Shown: in pieces, positions 9,766 through 18,029 of the stretch
Numbering within the stretch: the first letter of the stretch is position 1
Layout of the letters: every line of letters begins with the position of its first letter
Source of the DNA: Pseudomonas putida
Lineage (GTDB): Bacteria; Pseudomonadota; Gammaproteobacteria; Pseudomonadales; Pseudomonadaceae
Assembly (NCBI RefSeq): GCF_009883635.2
Contig: NZ_CP026115.2
Span: 2,790,001 to 2,854,000, forward strand
Length of the DNA stretch: 64,000 nucleotides
Direction: 5' to 3'
Made by a program: the position numbers and the translations under genes
The notes under the pieces: model-generated
The model's database searches: none
Seen by the model: the letters and a program-made list of their open reading frames with translations, nothing else
What the model was told of the DNA's origin: nothing

Positions 9766-11151
9766 TTACATCGAACCCAGGTTCAGCGCCTGGGCACAAG
9801 CCTGCAAAGACCTCCGCTCGCTCTGCGCATACAGCGCCAGCTCATCCTGCACCTGCAGCCCCAGCGCCGCCTCGAAAGCCTCACGGTTGGCATTGCTGCC
9901 ATACTCGGCCTGGCCCTCATCCCCCAGGTTCGACTGGAAGATCCCCGCCGCACTCACCGGCAGGAAGTCCTCGTACACCAGTGCCTCGAAGTGCACATGG
10001 CCGGCCGCGATCAGGCCTTCCAGCGTGGTTGGGCGATCCTGCTGGTCGCGCTGCGCCATACCTTTCTCAGTGGCGAAATAGCGGAAGTACGCCAACCCCT
10101 GCTCCCGCATCTGCGCCAGGTCATCCGGGAATGCAGCGAAGCTTTCCTGCAGCAGCGCCCTGTAGCGCTCGGCATTGGCCTCGGCTGGCGCGCCACCCAA
10201 GGCGGCGCGGGTGGCGTCGAGCAGCTTGTCGTAGAGCTGGCGGCCTTTCGGCGTCAGCGCCGCGCCGCGCTGTTCGATCTCGCCGAAACGGGCAGTGTGG
10301 CTGCCCAGGTGATCGCTGAACGCAACCTTCTCCTGCAGCGCCTTGAAGCTGGTCTGGCGCAGCAGGATCGGGTGGCGGCGGGTTGGTGGGCCTTCGACCA
10401 CGGCTTTCGGCGGGATGCCCTTGGCCGGCATGCCGACCTGGATCGCGTCGATATCCAGGGTGCGCGGGGTCAGGTGGTTGATGTGCGGGCCTTTGAAGGC
10501 CACCACGTCGGCGATCAGGCGGTGCTGGTCGTGCAGCTGCTGGTACTGCTCGGCAGTGACCGTGGCGTCCTGGTGCCAGCGGAAGGTGTGCAAGGCTTCG
10601 CGGACGAACTCGTCGGCATCACCGGCGTTCAGGCCGCCATCGTGCTCGGACTGGGCAATCAGTTCGAGTGCGCGAGCGGTGAAGATCTTGCGCTTGGCGA
10701 GGATGCCCTGGGCCAGCTCGCGCAGTGGCAGGTTGTCGATCAGCTCCAGGCGCAGCAGCGAGGTGAACACGCGGAACGGGCTGACGTGCAGCGACTGCTC
10801 GTGCACGGCGCGGAACGCGGTGGAATGCACCGGCACGCCAGCGGAGCTGAGGTCGTAATAGCCGACCGGCGCCATGCCCATCACCGCGAACAGGCGGGCG
10901 ATGGTGGCCAGCTCTTCGGCCGTGCCGACGCGGATGGCGCCATGGCGCTCCTGGTCCAGGCGTTCGATCTCGCCGGTCCAGCGCAGGGCTTCGGCCACCT
11001 TGGGCTGCTCGGCCATGACCTGCTGGTTGATTTCGCTCACCAGCTCCAGCAGCGTGCCGTACAGCGGCACTTCCTGTTTGTACATGAGCGACATGGCGGC
11101 AGAGAACTGCGCGCGGATGCTGTCGGGGCTGACGAAATCGTGGGCGGGCAT
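9766..11151 (-). CDS. hglS: 2-oxoadipate dioxygenase/decarboxylase (D-2-hydroxyglutarate synthase)
   Basis: A 461-residue Fe(II) enzyme of the YdcJ/DUF1338 family. The characterised P. putida enzyme HglS converts 2-oxoadipate to D-2-hydroxyglutarate in lysine catabolism. The metal ligands reported for HglS are present by position: His70, His226 and Glu291 (Glu294 in the reference, since this protein is three residues shorter before it). The substrate-contact Arg74 is also present (ERHGAIRVG). The start at 11151 gives MPAHDFVSPDSIRAQ; the reading frame extends 20 residues upstream without family character. It is convergent with the chemoreceptor gene, and its partners amaB and amaA lie just beyond a LysR gene. 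Confidence 0.93.
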   Translation of the reverse strand: MPAHDFVSPDSIRAQFSAAMSLMYKQEVPLYGTLLELVSEINQQVMAEQPKVAEALRWTGEIERLDQERHGAIRVGTAEELATIARLFAVMGMAPVGYYDLSSAGVPVHSTAFRAVHEQSLHVSPFRVFTSLLRLELIDNLPLRELAQGILAKRKIFTARALELIAQSEHDGGLNAGDADEFVREALHTFRWHQDATVTAEQYQQLHDQHRLIADVVAFKGPHINHLTPRTLDIDAIQVGMPAKGIPPKAVVEGPPTRRHPILLRQTSFKALQEKVAFSDHLGSHTARFGEIEQRGAALTPKGRQLYDKLLDATRAALGGAPAEANAERYRALLQESFAAFPDDLAQMREQGLAYFRYFATEKGMAQRDQQDRPTTLEGLIAAGHVHFEALVYEDFLPVSAAGIFQSNLGDEGQAEYGSNANREAFEAALGLQVQDELALYAQSERRSLQACAQALNLGSM

Positions 11152-11280
11152 CGCTAGCTTCCTGGTTAGGTTCGGACACTTACATGAAAGCTGGGAATGC
11201 ACTTGGCTCACAAGCGAAAAAAAGTGAGTCAGTCATTCCATTTATGATCGACCTCGCGGGTCCTTTCGCGGGGCAAGCCC

Positions 11281-12171
11281 TCAAGCCTGGAGCTGCTCGC
11301 GAATCCATTCCACCAATGCCCGCACCTTCGGCACTTCAGCTGCATGCTCGGCATAGGCCAGGTAATGCTTGCCGGCACTGCGCATCGCATGATTCCACGG
11401 AATGACCAGGCTCCCCCCTGACAGCTCCTTGGCAACCAGGTACCGCGGCACTAACGCCACCCCACACCCGGCCTGCGCCGCACTCAACGCCATGTAGAAC
11501 GTATCGAAGCGCGGCCCATGGTAGGCGCTGACGCTGTGCAACCCCAGTTCCAGGAACCACTCATGCCAGGCTTCCGGCCGCGACGTGCTCTGCAGCAGCA
11601 CCAGGTCCGCCAACTCACCCGCATCCGCCAGCTCACGCCCGGCCAGCAACTCCGGCGCACACACCGGCACCACCTCTTCGCCGAACAGCTCCACGCAGGT
11701 AGCCCCCGGCCAGGTGCCCTGGCCGTAGAAGAACACCACATCCGCCGAGCCCTGCAGCAGGGCAAACGGCTCCATCTCATTGCGGATGTCGAGGTGGATG
11801 TTCGCGTGCCGCTTGCCAAAGCCCTTGAGGTGCGGGATCAGCCAGCGCACGCCAAAACTCGGTTGAGTGGCTACTTTCAATATCTCGGTCTGCTCGCCGT
11901 AGGTGAGCACGTAGCGGCTCGACATGTCGACCTGGGTGAGGATCTTGTTGACCTCGGCCAGGTACAGGCTGCCAGCGGGCGTGAGTTGCAGGCGCCGGCG
12001 GATACGCAGGAACAGATGGTGGCGCAGCATCTCTTCAAGCTGCGCCACCTGCTTGCTGACTGCGCTCTGGGTCAGGTGCAGCTCTTCGGCGGCACGGGTA
12101 AAGCTCAGGTGACGGGCTGCAGCTTCGAAGCACTGCAGGGCGGTCATGGAGGGCACCAGGCGTTTGGACAT
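11281..12171 (-). CDS. LysR-family regulator beside the lysine-degradation genes
   Basis: A 296-residue GcvA-type LysR regulator. The helix-turn-helix is in the first 60 residues (ALQCFEAAARHLSFTRAAEE, then LTQSAVSKQVAQLEE) and the effector domain fills the rest. The start MSKRLVPSMTALQ at 12171 is preferred over the ATG at 12195. It is divergent from amaB, with 135 bp between them, and points towards hglS on the same strand, so it is a good candidate regulator of both. Its effector may be a lysine or pipecolate catabolite (inference from position). A truncated REP half-unit overlaps the region after its stop. Confidence 0.88.
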   Translation of the reverse strand: MSKRLVPSMTALQCFEAAARHLSFTRAAEELHLTQSAVSKQVAQLEEMLRHHLFLRIRRRLQLTPAGSLYLAEVNKILTQVDMSSRYVLTYGEQTEILKVATQPSFGVRWLIPHLKGFGKRHANIHLDIRNEMEPFALLQGSADVVFFYGQGTWPGATCVELFGEEVVPVCAPELLAGRELADAGELADLVLLQSTSRPEAWHEWFLELGLHSVSAYHGPRFDTFYMALSAAQAGCGVALVPRYLVAKELSGGSLVIPWNHAMRSAGKHYLAYAEHAAEVPKVRALVEWIREQLQA

Positions 12172-12190
12172 AGCGGTCTCTGTGGCTCTA

Positions 12191-12211
12191 ATCATTACCT
12201 GACGGAATGAT
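12191..12211. promoter_or_regulatory. possible LysR operator upstream of amaB
   Basis: ATCATT-N9-AATGAT is a 21-bp interrupted palindrome in the 135-bp divergent region between the LysR gene and amaB. The size and symmetry suit a LysR-type binding site. No binding data can be inferred from sequence alone. Confidence 0.4.
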
Positions 12212-12306
12212 ATGCGGAATAAAGGTCGTTTGTTGCACCGGTGTGATCGGATTAATACTGATCCACATCATTTTTCCACCCCATCACCCGATGTAGGAGA
12301 AGCACA

Positions 12307-13797
12307 ATGGTTGCTGGATTGCTCGAGCGCCTTGGCGTTGCCGCCGAGGCTTACACCCAGGGCGACTACCCTGTTCACACGCCGATCGACGGCAGCCAGA
12401 TCGCCAAGGTGAAATTGCTCGGCAAGGCCGAGACCATCGCCCGCATCGATCAGGCCCAGAGCGCCTTCGAAGCCTGGCGCAGCGTGCCGGCCCCGCGCCG
12501 TGGCGAGCTGGTGCGCCTGTTCGGCGAAGTGCTGCGTGAGCACAAGGCCGATCTCGGCGAGCTGGTCTCGATCGAAGCCGGCAAGATCACCCAGGAAGGC
12601 CTGGGCGAAGTGCAGGAAATGATCGACATCTGCGACTTCGCCGTCGGCCTGTCGCGCCAGCTGTACGGCCTGACCATCGCCTCCGAGCGCCCAGGCCACC
12701 ACATGCGTGAAACCTGGCACCCGCTGGGCGTGGTCGGCGTGATCAGCGCCTTCAACTTCCCGGTTGCGGTATGGGCCTGGAACACCGCGCTGGCCCTGGT
12801 GGCCGGTAACTCGGTGGTGTGGAAACCGTCCGAGAAGACCCCGCTGACCGCCCTGGCTTGCCAGGCGCTGTTCGAAAAAGCCCTGAAAGCCTTTGGTGAT
12901 GCCCCGGCTGGCCTGGCACAACTGGTGATCGGCGGCCGTGAAGCTGGCGAAGCCATGGTCGACGACCCGCGCGTGCCGCTGGTCAGCGCCACCGGCAGCA
13001 CCCGCATGGGCCGTGAAGTGGGCCCACGTGTTGCCGCCCGCTTCGGTCGCAGCATCCTCGAGCTGGGTGGCAACAACGCCATGATCCTGGCCCCGAGCGC
13101 CGACCTCGACCTGGCCGTGCGCGGCATTCTGTTCTCTGCTGTCGGTACCGCCGGCCAGCGCTGCACCACCCTGCGTCGCCTGATCGTGCACCGCTCGATC
13201 AAGGATGAAGTGGTTGCCCGCGTCAAAGCCGCCTACGGCAAAGTGCGGATCGGCGACCCACGCAAGGACAACCTGGTCGGCCCGCTGATCGACAAGCAGT
13301 CCTTCGACGCCATGCAGGGTGCGCTGGCCAAGGCCCGTGACGAGGGTGGTCAGGTGTTCGGCGGCGAGCGTCAGCTGGCCGATCAGTATCCGAACGCCTA
13401 CTACGTGTCGCCTGCCATCGCTGAAATGCCGGCCCAGAGCGACGTGGTGCGCCACGAAACCTTCGCGCCGATCCTCTACGTGCTGGCCTACGACGACTTC
13501 GAAGAGGCCCTGCGCCTGAACAACGAAGTTCCACAAGGCCTGTCGTCGTGCATCTTCACCACCGACATTCGCGAAGCCGAGCGCTTCCAGAGTGCGTCGG
13601 GCAGCGACTGCGGCATCGCCAACGTCAACATCGGCACCAGCGGCGCCGAGATCGGCGGTGCGTTCGGTGGCGAGAAGGAGACTGGCGGTGGCCGTGAGTC
13701 GGGTTCCGATGCCTGGAAAGGCTACATGCGTCGCCAGACCAATACCGTGAACTACTCGCGCGAGCTGCCGCTGGCGCAGGGTATCGTGTTCGACTGA
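12307..13797 (+). CDS. amaB: L-2-aminoadipate 6-semialdehyde dehydrogenase (ALDH7 family)
   Basis: A 496-residue NAD(P)-dependent aldehyde dehydrogenase that oxidises 2-aminoadipate 6-semialdehyde (in equilibrium with piperideine-6-carboxylate) to 2-aminoadipate. It has the general base Glu252 in ELGGNNA and the catalytic Cys286 in GQRCTTLRR. It also has the ALDH7-type stretches HPLGVVGVISAFNFPVAVWA and GTSGAEIGGAFGGEKETGGG. AGGAGAA precedes the ATG. The next gene, amaA, makes its substrate. A divergent LysR gene lies upstream. Confidence 0.95.
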   Translation: MVAGLLERLGVAAEAYTQGDYPVHTPIDGSQIAKVKLLGKAETIARIDQAQSAFEAWRSVPAPRRGELVRLFGEVLREHKADLGELVSIEAGKITQEGLGEVQEMIDICDFAVGLSRQLYGLTIASERPGHHMRETWHPLGVVGVISAFNFPVAVWAWNTALALVAGNSVVWKPSEKTPLTALACQALFEKALKAFGDAPAGLAQLVIGGREAGEAMVDDPRVPLVSATGSTRMGREVGPRVAARFGRSILELGGNNAMILAPSADLDLAVRGILFSAVGTAGQRCTTLRRLIVHRSIKDEVVARVKAAYGKVRIGDPRKDNLVGPLIDKQSFDAMQGALAKARDEGGQVFGGERQLADQYPNAYYVSPAIAEMPAQSDVVRHETFAPILYVLAYDDFEEALRLNNEVPQGLSSCIFTTDIREAERFQSASGSDCGIANVNIGTSGAEIGGAFGGEKETGGGRESGSDAWKGYMRRQTNTVNYSRELPLAQGIVFD

Positions 13798-13805
13798 TGG
13801 TTTGA

Positions 13806-13915
13806 GGCGGCGTTGCCGCCCATTCGCGGGACAAGCCCGCTCCTACAGGGATCTCTGGCGCCTGCGCGATCGCTGTAGGAGCGGGCTTGTCCCGCGAATG
13901 GGCGGCAACGCCGCC
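13806..13915. repeat. REP palindrome pair between amaB and amaA
   Basis: Inverted REP units with outer arms GGCGGCGTTGCCGCC and GGCGGCAACGCCGCC around cores CATTCGCGGGACAAGCCCGC and its complement. It sits inside an apparent operon and could stabilise or attenuate the message between the two genes. Confidence 0.85.
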
Positions 13916-13952
13916 CCAACCGCAACAAGAACAATATCGCTGGAGCTGGGCC

Positions 13953-15239
13953 ATGTCCGAACTGCGTCAACAATGCTTGTGGGAACACGTCAGCCAACCG
14001 AGCGTCGTCAGCCAGGCCCTGGCCGGGGAACACAAGGCCGATGTTTGCGTGATCGGCGGTGGCATCACCGGCCTGTCGGCGGCCATCCACCTGCTCGAAC
14101 AGGGCAAGTCGGTGATCCTGCTGGAGGCCTGGAAGATCGGCCACGGCGGCTCCGGGCGCAACGTCGGCCTGGTCAACGCCGGCACCTGGATCCGCCCCGA
14201 TGACGTCGAGGTAACCCTCGGCCAGAAGCAGGGCAGCCGCCTGAACAAGGTGCTGGGTGAAGCCCCGGCTGAAGTGTTTGCCATGATCGAGCGCCTCGGC
14301 ATCGACTGCCAGGCCCAGCACAAAGGCACGCTGCACATGGCGCACAACGCCACCGGCATTGCCGACCTCGAGGCTCGCCACGAGCAGTGGCGCCGCCGCG
14401 GTGCCGACGTCGAGCTGCTGACCGGCGCCCAATGCCAGGAATACTGCGGTACCGACAAGATTTCCGCCGCGCTGCTCGACCGCCGCGCCGGCACCATCAA
14501 CCCGATGGGCTACACCCAGGGCCTGGCTGCCGCCGTGGCGCGCCTGGGCGGCAAGCTGTTCCAGCAGTCGTCGGTCGAAGGCCTTGAGCGCGATGGCGAT
14601 GCCTGGCGGGTGAAGACCGCGCGTGGTTCGGTACGCGCCGAGAAAGTGGTGATTTCCACTGGTGCCTACACCGAAGGCGACTGGAGCAACCTGCAGAAGC
14701 AGTTCTTCCGGGGCTACTACTACCAGGTGGCGTCCAAGCCGCTGCACGGCGCGGCAGCCGACAAGGTGCTGCCGCACGGCCAGGGTTCGTGGGACACCCG
14801 CACCGTGCTCAGCAGCATCCGCCGCGACGACCAGGGCCGTTTGCTGCTGGGCAGCCTTGGCCGGGTCGACAACAAGCCGGCCTGGTTCGTGCGCAGCTGG
14901 GCCGACCGGATCCAGAGCCATTACTACCCGGAGCTGGGCAAGGTCGAGTGGGAAATGCATTGGACCGGCTGTATCGACTTCACCCCGGATCACCTGATGC
15001 GGCTGTTCGAGCCGGCGCCGGGGCTGGTGGCAGTGACGGGCTATAACGGCCGTGGCAACACCACCGGGACCGTGATTGGCCGGGCGTTTGCCGAGTTCCT
15101 GTTGAAGGACGAGGCGGACAGCCTGCCGATTCCGTTCTCGCCGATGAGCGGGGTGAGTGCGCCGTCATTGCGGACCGCGTTCTATGAATCCGGGTTCTCG
15201 CTGTACCACGCGGGGCAATGCCTGAGAGTCGTGCTGTAA
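13953..15239 (+). CDS. amaA: L-pipecolate oxidase (FAD-dependent)
   Basis: A 428-residue FAD-dependent amine oxidase of the DAO/GlpO family. In P. putida AmaA oxidises L-pipecolate to piperideine-6-carboxylate. The dinucleotide-binding motif VCVIGGGITGLSAA is at residues 31-44 with the three glycines in place. A C-terminal FAD-contact segment VTGYNGRGNTTGTVIGR is typical of the family. The start at 13953 gives MSELRQQCLWEH; upstream in-frame codons come from the REP repeat. It follows amaB by 155 bp, the gap being filled by the REP pair. Confidence 0.93.
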   Translation: MSELRQQCLWEHVSQPSVVSQALAGEHKADVCVIGGGITGLSAAIHLLEQGKSVILLEAWKIGHGGSGRNVGLVNAGTWIRPDDVEVTLGQKQGSRLNKVLGEAPAEVFAMIERLGIDCQAQHKGTLHMAHNATGIADLEARHEQWRRRGADVELLTGAQCQEYCGTDKISAALLDRRAGTINPMGYTQGLAAAVARLGGKLFQQSSVEGLERDGDAWRVKTARGSVRAEKVVISTGAYTEGDWSNLQKQFFRGYYYQVASKPLHGAAADKVLPHGQGSWDTRTVLSSIRRDDQGRLLLGSLGRVDNKPAWFVRSWADRIQSHYYPELGKVEWEMHWTGCIDFTPDHLMRLFEPAPGLVAVTGYNGRGNTTGTVIGRAFAEFLLKDEADSLPIPFSPMSGVSAPSLRTAFYESGFSLYHAGQCLRVVL

Positions 15240-15244
15240 CCACT

Positions 15245-15277
15245 GGCCTCTTCACGTCGAACTGCCGCGAAGAGGCC
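15245..15277. repeat. short REP-derived hairpin
   Basis: GGCCTCTTC and GAAGAGGCC are 9-bp arms around a shortened core, between the convergent amaA and mscS-like genes. It appears to be a decayed REP unit. Confidence 0.55.
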
Positions 15278-15286
15278 GGCACAGGC

Positions 15287-16714
15287 TTACTTGTGCAACC
15301 AGCTGAGAAAGCCGCCTTTCTTGATCGAAACCGGCTTCTGCAGCAACAGCGACTCCCGGCTCTGCCGCCGAAAGCGCTGCAACTTGGTCAGCGCCATCTG
15401 CACCTCTCCACGCTGCACCAGGCAGCTCTTCACCTGCGCCTTGTCGATGCGGTACAGCACGCAGCTGGTCAGGGTACGGAACTCGGCAAACGAGTTATCT
15501 TCATCGATGATCCCCTCGATCCCCAGTACCTCGCCCGGCCCCATGCGCCCGGCCTCCAGCAGCTTGTCGCCATCGCGCACCGAGGCCGACACCACGCCGC
15601 TGCCAATCACCAGCAAATGCTCGGATTGCTCACCCACCTCCAGGATCACCTGGTCGGCCAGGTACTCCACCGCCGTCATGCGCTGGCTCAAGGCATCCCG
15701 CTCTTCACCACTCAGCGAGCGGAACACCCGCACCTCGTCCAGCACTTCGCGCTGACGGCTGCGCGGTGGCATGGCCAGGTCGACGTTCCACATCACCCCG
15801 CTGGCTTCCAGATGGCGGTGCGCCAGGTCGAACAGCTGATTGCGGGCCTCGGTCTTGCCGCCCATGTCAGCGATAAAGCCACTGGCCTCGTACTCCACCG
15901 ATTCCAGCGTCGAGGCTTTCACCGAGACCTTGGGCTTGGGTGAGGGGAGGATCGCGCTGGTGCCTTGCAGGGCTTTCTCCAGGGCATCGAAAACCCGCTT
16001 GGGGCGTACCTTGGCCGGCACCACCACGCTGATCGACACCCCGTTCACATCGGCCGGGCGGCTGTGGTTGAGCAGCCGCGCCTTGGCCGCCACCGAATTG
16101 GGGATTACCGCCAGGCTGCCACTGCCGGTGAGCAGGCGCGTGGCGCGCCAGTCGATGTCCAGCACCTTGCCCTCGGTGCCGTCGATGGAGATCGAATCGC
16201 CAATCTGATAGGGCCGCGTGGTGTTCAGCACGATGCCGCTGAACACGTCGGCCAAGGTGCTCTGCAGCGCCAGGCCGATGACGATGGCCATCACCCCGGA
16301 GGTGGCCAGCAGGCCCTTCACCGGCAGTTGCAGAACATAACCCGCCGCAGCGACCACGGCCACGAGGAAGATCAGCGCCCCCAGCACATCCTGCAGCAGG
16401 CGGCCACCGTGGCTGCCACGGGCCACCAGCAGCAGGCCGAACACTACCGTCACCGTGCGCGCGCCGAACAGCCACCAGCCGATGGCCAATACCGTGGCAA
16501 TCAGGTTGCGCGCTACATCGTCGGGCCACGGCGGCGGTTGCAGCGGGCTCATTCCGGCGGCCACCAGCACCGCGCTGAACAGCAGGAAGATCGCCAGCCG
16601 CGTGCCGATGCGCCACGCCCGGCGCTGGATCGGGATCAACTGCCAGAGCACGAGGTCGAGCAGGATCAGGGCGGTACCGAGCAACAACGGGGACGACTGG
16701 ATGAACGCCAGCAT
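15287..16714 (-). CDS. MscS-type mechanosensitive channel with cyclic-nucleotide-binding-like C-terminus
   Basis: A 475-residue inner-membrane protein. About five membrane segments fill the first 170 residues. The MscS pore and beta domain follow (TSGVMAIVIGLALQSTLADV, then FSGIVLNTTRPYQIGDSI). Residues 345-460 resemble a cyclic-nucleotide-binding domain (FRSLSGEERDALSQRM, VIGSGVVSASVRDG). The phosphate-binding PRxA segment expected in cAMP receptors is replaced by NSFAEF, so nucleotide binding is doubtful. The start at 16714 (MLAFIQSSPLLLG) has no clear ribosome-binding site; the in-frame start at 16834 would add a 40-residue extension. The start is uncertain. Confidence 0.83.
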   Translation of the reverse strand: MLAFIQSSPLLLGTALILLDLVLWQLIPIQRRAWRIGTRLAIFLLFSAVLVAAGMSPLQPPPWPDDVARNLIATVLAIGWWLFGARTVTVVFGLLLVARGSHGGRLLQDVLGALIFLVAVVAAAGYVLQLPVKGLLATSGVMAIVIGLALQSTLADVFSGIVLNTTRPYQIGDSISIDGTEGKVLDIDWRATRLLTGSGSLAVIPNSVAAKARLLNHSRPADVNGVSISVVVPAKVRPKRVFDALEKALQGTSAILPSPKPKVSVKASTLESVEYEASGFIADMGGKTEARNQLFDLAHRHLEASGVMWNVDLAMPPRSRQREVLDEVRVFRSLSGEERDALSQRMTAVEYLADQVILEVGEQSEHLLVIGSGVVSASVRDGDKLLEAGRMGPGEVLGIEGIIDEDNSFAEFRTLTSCVLYRIDKAQVKSCLVQRGEVQMALTKLQRFRRQSRESLLLQKPVSIKKGGFLSWLHK

Positions 16715-16806
16715 GGAGGTCTCGGGGGTGAGGGGAGGGCTGTGCGTAGTAATAGAGCAGCTTGGTCGGGCAAGCAATGAGGCCAGCAAAACAACTGCCA
16801 ACAGAT

Positions 16807-16935
16807 CGTTCCTAAAATGGAACGCTAAAGCCAAAAACCACTATCTACCGCTCCAAAGGTGTTGGTTTTAATCTTCTCCCATCAACGCGAAACACCCTAC
16901 TTACTGAAAATCAAAACCCCTTAGGAGCTATTCAA
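16807..16935 (+). promoter_or_regulatory. conserved promoter block of ycaC-like gene 1
   Basis: It begins with the palindrome CGTTCC-TAAAAT-GGAACG (16807-16824) and contains a 19-base stretch, CCATCAACGCGAAACACCC (16879-16897), that is identical to 27289-27307 in front of ycaC-like gene 2. The two blocks align end to end at about three of four positions. No LysR gene adjoins this copy. Confidence 0.7.
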
Positions 16936-17565
16936 ATGACCAACTTCAAATACAACCGCCTGAACAAAGACGACGCCGCAGTTCTGCTGGTCGACCACCA
17001 GGCTGGCCTGCTGTCCCTGGTTCGCGACATCGAGCCGGACGCGTTCAAGAACAATGTTCTGGCGCTGGCCGACCTGGCCAAGTTCTTCAACCTGCCGACC
17101 ATCCTCACCACCAGCTTCGAGCAAGGCCCCAACGGCCCGCTGATGCCAGAGTTGAAAGCGCTGTTCCCGGACGCCCCGTACATCGCCCGCCCAGGCCAGA
17201 TCAACGCCTGGGACAACGAAGACTTCGTCAAGGCGGTGAAGGCCACCGGCAAGAAGCAGCTGATCATCGCCGGCGTGGTGACTGAAGTCTGCGTTGCCTT
17301 CCCGGCGCTGTCGGCCCTGGAAGAAGAGTTTGAAGTGTTCGTGGTAGCCGATGCCTCCGGTACCTTCAACGCCATGACCCGCGACGCCGCCCACGACCGC
17401 ATGAGCCAGGCCGGCGCGCAAATGATGACCTGGTTCGGCGTGGCCTGTGAGCTGCACCGCGACTGGCGCAACGACATCGAAGGCCTGGCCGCGCTGTGCT
17501 CCAACCACATCCCGGACTACCGCAACCTGATGACCAGCTACAACGCCTTCAACGCCAGCAAGTAA
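16936..17565 (+). CDS. YcaC-type isochorismatase-family hydrolase, paralogue 1
   Basis: A 209-residue cysteine hydrolase of the isochorismatase superfamily, close to E. coli YcaC, whose substrate is not known. Asp20 (LLVDHQ) and Cys119 (GVVTEVCVAF) are the expected catalytic Asp and Cys. The core INAWDNEDFVKAVKATGKKQ is typical of YcaC. It differs from paralogue 2 at about 14 residues (93% identical), and its upstream region matches that of paralogue 2. TTAGGAG lies 7 bases before the ATG. A hairpin CGGGCACCG/CGGTGCCCG (17577-17599) follows. The genes after it (small membrane protein, alpha/beta hydrolase, amidohydrolase) run in the same direction. Confidence 0.9.
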   Translation: MTNFKYNRLNKDDAAVLLVDHQAGLLSLVRDIEPDAFKNNVLALADLAKFFNLPTILTTSFEQGPNGPLMPELKALFPDAPYIARPGQINAWDNEDFVKAVKATGKKQLIIAGVVTEVCVAFPALSALEEEFEVFVVADASGTFNAMTRDAAHDRMSQAGAQMMTWFGVACELHRDWRNDIEGLAALCSNHIPDYRNLMTSYNAFNASK

Positions 17566-17681
17566 CACCGCGCCCCCGGGCACCGCCAGCCGGTGCCCGG
17601 CGAGGGCAGCACACCCATTCAATCCTCCGCCCGTCCGCCGTTGCACAGTGGATGCGGGCAAGCTCATCCCAAGGAACGCCG

Positions 17682-17990
17682 ATGAACACCGCACTCCAAG
17701 ACAACCGCGAAGTGGTCACCGTATGCCTGCAACACCAGGTCCTCGATAGCCCGGCGGGCACCACGGCAAAACAACCGCCACGCTGGAAGCAGGCACTGCT
17801 GACCTACCTGGTGATCTGCCCGATGACCATGGTCATCCCGCAGTTGCTGGCGCCGTTGTTCACGCGCTTCCCGCAGCTGGGCGGCCCGATCAGCGGAAAC
17901 CTCATCGTCAACCTGTTCGTCATCCTGCCCGTGGTGTTCTACATCATGCCTTGGGTAACCCGCCGCTGCGCCAACTGGCTGCGCGGCTGA
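17682..17990 (+). CDS. small inner-membrane protein with two membrane segments
   Basis: A 102-residue protein with a polar N-terminus and two hydrophobic stretches (ALLTYLVICPMTMVIPQLLA and LIVNLFVILPVVFYIMPWV), ending in a basic tail (TRRCANWLRG). It resembles the C-terminal membrane part found in some antibiotic biosynthesis monooxygenase-type proteins, but the catalytic domain is missing. AAGGAA precedes the ATG at 17682. It lies 116 bp after ycaC-like gene 1 and 39 bp before the alpha/beta hydrolase, so it is probably in their transcript. Function unknown. Confidence 0.7.
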   Translation: MNTALQDNREVVTVCLQHQVLDSPAGTTAKQPPRWKQALLTYLVICPMTMVIPQLLAPLFTRFPQLGGPISGNLIVNLFVILPVVFYIMPWVTRRCANWLRG

Positions 17991-18029
17991 GCCACGCCTT
18001 CACCTTCAGACTTTCAAGGAGATACCGAC

